A stretch of DNA of 36,424 nt from Cryobacterium algoritolerans (GTDB lineage Bacteria; Actinomycetota; Actinomycetes; Actinomycetales; Microbacteriaceae). Position 1 is the stretch's first letter. Each line of letters starts with the position of its first letter. Location of the stretch: contig NZ_SOFP01000041.1 of NCBI RefSeq assembly GCF_004402785.1, forward strand, positions 1 to 36,424, in the 5' to 3' direction. Below are positions 31,520 to 36,424 of this stretch, in pieces. The notes beneath the pieces were generated by a model. That model had not been told where the DNA came from. It worked only from the letters and a program-made list of their open reading frames with translations, and did no database searches. The position numbers and the translations under genes were made by a program.

Positions 31520-33748
31520 TCAGGACAGGCTCATCGCCCAGGCGTTCGGTCCGTCGGTGACGGAGACCTCCCGGTAGACGGCGGCCAGCGTGGACGCCAT
31601 GGCCTGGATCGTGAACGAGCGGGCCACCATCACGCGGGCGCGTTCGGCGAACTCCGGCCCGAACGGTCCGGAGGCGATCGTGAGGGCGTCGGTGATCCCC
31701 CCGGCCAGCGCGGCCGGGTTGCCGGTGTCCACGAGGAAACCCGTCACCGCCTCCTCCACGTAGGTGGCTGGGCCGCCGGCGTGCGGCGCGACCACCGAGA
31801 GGCCGGTCGCCATGGCCTCGAGCAGCGCGATCCCGAATTCCTCTTTCACGCTCGCACAGACATACACGCCGTTCGGGGCGGCCAGACCGGGACGGCCGGA
31901 GCGCACTGCCGCCAACCAGCGGGCCACGGTGTCGTTGCTGCGATGCCCGGCGAGCAGCAGCCCCCGCCCCGCGGCCTCGGCGAGCGGAACGGCCGCGTTC
32001 ATCCGGTCCAGTTGCGCGCGCTCGTCGGCCGACGGAGTGCGCAGGTCCCCGCCGACAATGAGCAGGTTGCAGGCCGCGGACAGCGCCGGATCCGTCGACC
32101 AGGCGTCCACGAGCGCGGCCATGCCCTTCACCCGATGCAGCCGACCCACCGTGATGGCGAGCGGCAGCCCCCGTCGTTCGGGCGGGAGGGTGGAGAGAAG
32201 GTCGTCGAGCTCGGTGAATGCCACGGCGCCGGCCTCGCTCAGCCGATCCGGCCCGGCAGCGTCAACGGACGCCGCAGCATCCGCGAGGGAACGCTCGATC
32301 ACGGCCAGGTCGATGCCCTCAGCGATCACCGAGTGGCGTTCCGGATGCTGCCGGATGTCGATTCCGACGAGCTCGCGCATGTCGCGCTGCAGGTCGGGCC
32401 GAGGGAAGAGCACGGTGTGGGCGGCATCCGCTGCCAGCCGCTGCACCAACCGCACCCGGAACCAGAAGTGCTCGGCCTCGTCGATGGTGCCGAAGTTCGC
32501 GCGGGTCAGGGCGCCGGCGGCATCCAGCGAGTGGATGACGCTGTGCGGGTCGGGTGCCACCGTGAACACGATGGGGATGTCCAGCTCGCGGGCCACGGTG
32601 GATGCGGCGAGAGTGCCTACATCCGCCATCCGCAGGTGGATCGCGTCGACCGTGCCTGCTGCGCGGAGGATGCGTCTGATGCCGCGCTGGGTGGCGATCC
32701 GGCGCGGCCAGGCGTCGATCGAGGCGACCGGCCCGCCGAGGAACGGGACGGTCGCGAGGGCGTGCCCGGCCAGGGTGGAGCCGACCTCGGAGAGGCAGTC
32801 CAGGCCGCCGCCGAAGTCACCCCTGGAGAGCGTGAGTACCCGCTCGACCCGCTGCTCCCCTGGGGCATCCCCGCCGTCGGGCATGAGGGCGTCCTCGCCC
32901 GGCGTCGGGCCGGCGACGAGGGCATCGCCGAGGCGCACGAGCAGGGTCGCGATGCCTCCGTTGTCGCCGGCGCCGACCTGGCTGAGGTCACGGTCGATGT
33001 CGGCGTGCAGGAAGAGCTGGGCGATGGTGGCTCCCTGGCTCCACGGCGCGCGAGGATAGCCGGGCACGGTCAGGTCGACCAGGGCGAGCCTGGCGACCTC
33101 GGCGAGCACGTCATCGCCCAGGGCGAGGTCGGTGACGATCGCGATGTTGACGTCGTTCGGGCCGAGGTCGCCGAGGGCGGCGATCGCGGCCACGCGCACC
33201 ACGGTCGCCTCGGCCGGCTCGGTGGCGATGCGGCGCAGCAGGCGTTCCGGAATGCGGCCGGTGACGAGGCCGATCGTCTCGACCAGGCGGGACCGGGCGC
33301 CCGGTTCGACCACGCCCACCAGGGCACCCTCGAGGGCGAGGCCCACATGCTCCGGCACCGAGGACGCCCACTGTTCGAGGGTGCGCTGGGCGATCATGCC
33401 GGGGAAGCCGCCGGCGACGACCATGGTCACCAGTCCGGCGACGGCGTCGAGGCGGGGAAGGCGGGCGCCGAAGGCCCAGGCCGTGTGCTCGCGAATGAAC
33501 GGGGTGTCGTGGCCGAGCAGCGAGACCAGCACATCGTCCGCCGACTCGTCGAAGACCTGGGCGAGCGAATGGATCGCCGCGATCGCAGTGAGCTGGTCGC
33601 CCGGGTCGACCGCAGCCTGGGCGAGCAGGCGGACGGCCCGAACGCCGCCGTCCCTGCTCGCGGCGACGGTCAGGTCGTCGGCGGCACGGATGCCCTCGAG
33701 GATCGAGCGCGCCTGGCGCATGGTGTCCAGGGTCGTATGGGTTCCCAC
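31520..33748 (-). CDS. HEAT-repeat and GT4 glycosyltransferase fusion
   Basis: A 742-residue two-part protein. Residues about 35-245 are alpha-alpha repeats of HEAT type (LTAIAAIHSLAQVF, VVRVAAIAALGDLG). Residues about 270-740 are a GT-B glycosyltransferase of family GT4 with VGRLHRVKGMAALVDAW, and the EX7E element E636 to E644 in KEEFGIALLEAMATGLSVV. The GTG at 33748 has GGGAG 8 bases upstream; longer frames run through low-complexity sequence. The HEAT part probably docks a protein partner, which is unusual for GT4 enzymes. It precedes the GT1-type gene in the same operon. Confidence 0.85.
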   Translation of the reverse strand: MGTHTTLDTMRQARSILEGIRAADDLTVAASRDGGVRAVRLLAQAAVDPGDQLTAIAAIHSLAQVFDESADDVLVSLLGHDTPFIREHTAWAFGARLPRLDAVAGLVTMVVAGGFPGMIAQRTLEQWASSVPEHVGLALEGALVGVVEPGARSRLVETIGLVTGRIPERLLRRIATEPAEATVVRVAAIAALGDLGPNDVNIAIVTDLALGDDVLAEVARLALVDLTVPGYPRAPWSQGATIAQLFLHADIDRDLSQVGAGDNGGIATLLVRLGDALVAGPTPGEDALMPDGGDAPGEQRVERVLTLSRGDFGGGLDCLSEVGSTLAGHALATVPFLGGPVASIDAWPRRIATQRGIRRILRAAGTVDAIHLRMADVGTLAASTVARELDIPIVFTVAPDPHSVIHSLDAAGALTRANFGTIDEAEHFWFRVRLVQRLAADAAHTVLFPRPDLQRDMRELVGIDIRQHPERHSVIAEGIDLAVIERSLADAAASVDAAGPDRLSEAGAVAFTELDDLLSTLPPERRGLPLAITVGRLHRVKGMAALVDAWSTDPALSAACNLLIVGGDLRTPSADERAQLDRMNAAVPLAEAAGRGLLLAGHRSNDTVARWLAAVRSGRPGLAAPNGVYVCASVKEEFGIALLEAMATGLSVVAPHAGGPATYVEEAVTGFLVDTGNPAALAGGITDALTIASGPFGPEFAERARVMVARSFTIQAMASTLAAVYREVSVTDGPNAWAMSLS

Positions 33749-34003
33749 GGAGTGTTCTCCCTGTCGTCGGGTGCGGACGGTCGGCGGGTGCGGGCGGTCG
33801 GTGTCTGCGGGCGGTCGGCGGTTGCGACCAATGGTGTTGACGATGATACTTCGGATCGGGAATCCATTCGGATTGCCCACCGGCGAATTTACCCCCTTGT
33901 GAGTAAACGCCATTTGCCTGACCAGTGAGCAGATACCGGCTGGGAATCAGCCGAGACTCCCCCGGCGGGTTTACCGGCCGGTCACAGGGGGCAGGATGGA
34001 TGC
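33749..34003. other. Divergent glycosyltransferase/FdhF intergenic region
   Basis: A 255-base gap with imperfect direct repeats of GGTCGGCGG type at about 33777-33826, a doubled TTCGGAT near 33850 and 33868, and a perfect ACCGGCCGGT palindrome (33973-33982) 21 bases before the FdhF-like ATG. A minus-strand TATCAT near 33844-33849 is a possible -10. No gene is seen. Confidence 0.5.
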
Positions 34004-36319
34004 ATGACACGTCGTGCACCGATCGAAGACATCAACGAGAACAATCTGCGCGTCACGAAGCCGAAGAAGTCCGCGGCCGGGCTGGAGGCCGTGGTCGTCG
34101 CGCTCGAACGCGGCGTCGCGCAGGCAGGTGTCACCCGCACCGCCCGCGCGTTGCTGCGGTTGAACCAGCGCGACGGCACTGACTGCCCCGGCTGTGCCTG
34201 GCCGGAGTCGCAGGGCCACCGCAAGACCGCCGAGTTCTGCGAGAACGGCGCGAAGGCCGTCGCCGAGGAGAGCACCCTGCGCACGGTGACCCCGGCGTTC
34301 TGGGCCGAGCACGGGATCGAAGAGCTCGCCACCAAGACCGAGTACTGGCTCGGCAACCAGGGCCGGATCACGCATCCGGTGGTTATCCGTCCCGGCGACA
34401 CGCACTACTCCCAAATCTCCTGGAACGACGCGTTCGAACTCATCGGCGAGCAGATCCGGGCGACGACGCCGGACCGCACCGTCTTCTACACCTCGGGCCG
34501 TACCGCCAACGAGTCGGCATTCCTCTACCAGCTGTTCGCCCGATCGATCGGCACGAACAATCTGCCCGACTGCTCCAACATGTGCCACGAATCCTCCGGC
34601 TCCGCGCTGAACCCGACGATCGGCATCGGCAAGGGCACTGTATCCCTCGAGGACATCCACCACGCCCAGCTGATCCTGGTCGTCGGCCAGAACCCGGGCA
34701 CCAACCACCCGAGGATGCTGTCGGCCCTGAAGGAGTGCAAGGACAATGGCGGCCGGGTCGTCGCCGTCAACCCGCTGCCGGAGGCCGGGCTGTTCAACTT
34801 CAAGGACCCGCAGTCGGTGTCCGGACTGATCGGCGACGGCACCGCCCTCGCCGACGAATACCTGCAGATCAAGGTCGGCGGGGACCTCGCCCTGTTCCAA
34901 GCCCTCGGTCACCTGCTGCTTGAAGAAGAGGAGAGGGTGCCGGGCTCCGTCGTCGACGCGGAGTTCGTGGCGGCCAACACCCAGGGCATCGAGGATTACC
35001 GGGCCGCCCGCAAGACCATCGACTGGGCGGAGACGGAGAAGGCCACCGGCCTGACGGTGCTGCAGATCAGCACTGTGGCGCGCATGCTGGCGGACTCCCA
35101 CGCCACTATCATCTGCTGGGCGCTGGGCCTGACCCAGCAGCCTCACTCGGTGAACACGCTCAAGGAGATAATCAACCTGCTGTTGCTGCAGGGTAACTTC
35201 GGCAAGCCCGGCGCCGGCGCCTGCCCGGTGCGCGGCCACTCCAATGTGCAGGGCGACCGCACCATGGGCGTCTGGGAGAAGCCGAAGGAGCCGATGCTGG
35301 CGGCGCTCGATGCGGAATTCGGCATCGAGTCCCCGCGCGAGCACGGTCTCGACTCGGTGGACACAGTCGAGGCATTCGAGAACGACGATGTTGACGTCTT
35401 CATCTCGATGGGCGGCAATTTCGCTCTCGCCTGCTCCGACACCGAGGCCCTGGAGGCCGCGATGCAGCGGGTCGGCCTGACCGTGCATGTGTCGACCAAG
35501 CCCAACCGGTCGCACATCATGCACGGCAGGATCTCCCTGATCCTGCCCACGCTCGGGCGAACGGACACCGACGACAAGCACCCCGGCGGCCGCCAGGTAC
35601 TCTCGATCGAGGACTCGATGTCGGTGGTGCGCACCACGCAGGGGCGCCTTGACCCGGTCTCCGAGCATCTGCTTGCCGAGCCGGTCATCGTCGCCCGGAT
35701 GGCCAGTGCCACCCTCGGTGCCGACCACGTGATCGACTGGAAGGCCATGGCCGACGACTATGACGTCATCCGTGACCGTATCTCTCGGGTGATCCCGGGC
35801 TTCGACGATTTCAACACGCGCCTCAAGACGAAGAACGGCTTCGTGCTGCCCAACCCGCCGCGCGACACCCGCAGCTTCGCCACGGACATCGGCCGGGCCC
35901 GGTTCACGGTCAGCCCGCTCGAGTACCTGACCCCGCCGCCCGGGCACCTGATCCTGCAGACGATGCGCAGCCACGACCAGTACAACACCACCTTCTACGG
36001 GCTCGACGACCGTTACCGCGGCATCTCCGGCGGCCGCCGGGTCATTCTCATCCACGAGGATGACGTCACCGAGCTGGGGTTCACGGACCGCGACATGGTC
36101 GACGTGATCAGCACCTTCCGTGGCGAGGAGCGCCGGGCGAACGAGTTCCGCCTGGTGGTCTACCCCACCCCGCGCGGCTGTGCGGCGGCGTACTTCCCCG
36201 AGGCGAACGCCCTGATGCACCGGGAGCTGGTCGCCCGCGAATCGAACACCCCCGGCTACAAGGCGATGGCCGTGCGGTTCATCGCGCACGAGCCGGCCGG
36301 CGTGCCGCAGCTGGGCTGA
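34004..36319 (+). CDS. FdhF/YdeP-family molybdopterin oxidoreductase
   Basis: A 771-residue cytoplasmic molybdoenzyme of the DMSO reductase superfamily, related to formate dehydrogenase and E. coli YdeP. Cysteines C61, C64 and C79 (CPGCAWPE, AEFCENG) may bind an Fe-S cluster, though the full CxxCxxxC set of classical formate dehydrogenases is absent. SNMCHESSGSAL at about 191-202 is the expected Mo-ligand region, with C194. A molydop-binding domain closes the protein. The ATG at 34004 follows GGGGGCAGG. No signal peptide and no partner subunit or fdhD is visible. The substrate is uncertain; YdeP homologues are linked to acid resistance rather than proven formate oxidation. Confidence 0.88.
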   Translation: MTRRAPIEDINENNLRVTKPKKSAAGLEAVVVALERGVAQAGVTRTARALLRLNQRDGTDCPGCAWPESQGHRKTAEFCENGAKAVAEESTLRTVTPAFWAEHGIEELATKTEYWLGNQGRITHPVVIRPGDTHYSQISWNDAFELIGEQIRATTPDRTVFYTSGRTANESAFLYQLFARSIGTNNLPDCSNMCHESSGSALNPTIGIGKGTVSLEDIHHAQLILVVGQNPGTNHPRMLSALKECKDNGGRVVAVNPLPEAGLFNFKDPQSVSGLIGDGTALADEYLQIKVGGDLALFQALGHLLLEEEERVPGSVVDAEFVAANTQGIEDYRAARKTIDWAETEKATGLTVLQISTVARMLADSHATIICWALGLTQQPHSVNTLKEIINLLLLQGNFGKPGAGACPVRGHSNVQGDRTMGVWEKPKEPMLAALDAEFGIESPREHGLDSVDTVEAFENDDVDVFISMGGNFALACSDTEALEAAMQRVGLTVHVSTKPNRSHIMHGRISLILPTLGRTDTDDKHPGGRQVLSIEDSMSVVRTTQGRLDPVSEHLLAEPVIVARMASATLGADHVIDWKAMADDYDVIRDRISRVIPGFDDFNTRLKTKNGFVLPNPPRDTRSFATDIGRARFTVSPLEYLTPPPGHLILQTMRSHDQYNTTFYGLDDRYRGISGGRRVILIHEDDVTELGFTDRDMVDVISTFRGEERRANEFRLVVYPTPRGCAAAYFPEANALMHRELVARESNTPGYKAMAVRFIAHEPAGVPQLG

Positions 36320-36320
36320 C

Positions 36321-36380
36321 CTGACCCAACCCGACCCGACCCGACCCGACCCGACCCGACCCGACCCGACCCGACCCGCG
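36321..36380. repeat. 5-bp tandem repeat after the FdhF-like gene
   Basis: CCGAC is repeated nine times perfectly (36331-36375), flanked by two degenerate units on the left (CTGAC, CCAAC) and a partial one on the right. It starts two bases after the stop codon. The remainder of the window to 36424 shows no gene. Confidence 0.85.
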
Positions 36381-36424
36381 CACCGCCGCGCCCGTTTCCG
36401 CAGCCCGCGACCGCCACCGCCGTC

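Noticed and set aside
33971..36289. Minus-strand open frame of 772 codons opposite the FdhF-like gene
   Set aside because: Antisense shadow caused by high GC. The plus strand has clear molybdoenzyme motifs.

Overview
The window is high-GC DNA with dense, often overlapping genes. The gene set points to a motile, aerobic actinobacterium, most likely a member of the Microbacteriaceae: a gene order of fliC-fliD-fliS and flgN-flgK-flgL-fliW around a FliA-type sigma factor, SufS-SufU, the ClpS-DUF2017 pair, and many short interspersed repeats. The family assignment is an inference from gene content. No rRNA, tRNA, insertion sequence, phage gene or CRISPR array was recognised.

Layout. 1-496 is gene-free and repeat-rich. 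497-8609 is a late-flagellar region: on the minus strand fliA, fliC, fliD, fliS and a small gene; on the plus strand flgN, flgK, flgL and fliW. Two near-identical FliA (sigma-28) promoters, TAAC-N15-GCCGATAG, precede fliC and flgN. The fliA/flgN gap also carries three CCCC-N5-GGGG palindromes about two helical turns apart. 8807-10733 is a coupled three-gene membrane module: a 59-residue one-helix protein, a b6-like cytochrome b, and a Cys-free exported partner. No Rieske or cytochrome c gene accompanies it. 10890-12709 holds sufS-sufU. 12982-16448 holds a molybdate set: a HTH-Mop protein, modA, modB and modC, with a divergent mogA/moaB-type gene. 16606-20192 encodes an XdhD/YgfM-like molybdenum hydroxylase. 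20335-26079 is a secreted 1914-residue amylopullulanase behind LacI-type operators. 26382-30170 carries guaD, sixA (minus), a mocA-like gene, clpS and a DUF2017 gene. 30193-33748 carries two glycosyltransferases, one with a HEAT-repeat domain. 34004-36319 is an FdhF/YdeP-type molybdoenzyme.

How the genes fit together. Molybdenum is the main thread of the second half: uptake (ModABC), sensing or storage (HTH-Mop), cofactor assembly (MogA/MoaB), cofactor tailoring (MocA-like), and two Mo enzymes (XdhD-like and FdhF/YdeP-like). XdhD-like, YgfM-like, GuaD and MocA-like genes together resemble the purine-salvage cluster of E. coli. The flagellar half looks like a late-gene regulon fed by FliA.

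Gene ends are often marked by repeats. A family with the core TCTCGACRRGCTCGACCA occurs about ten times, only in gaps or over the last codons of a gene. Several unrelated tandem repeats with 5-, 6-, 9-, 14- and 45-bp units sit at other gene ends.
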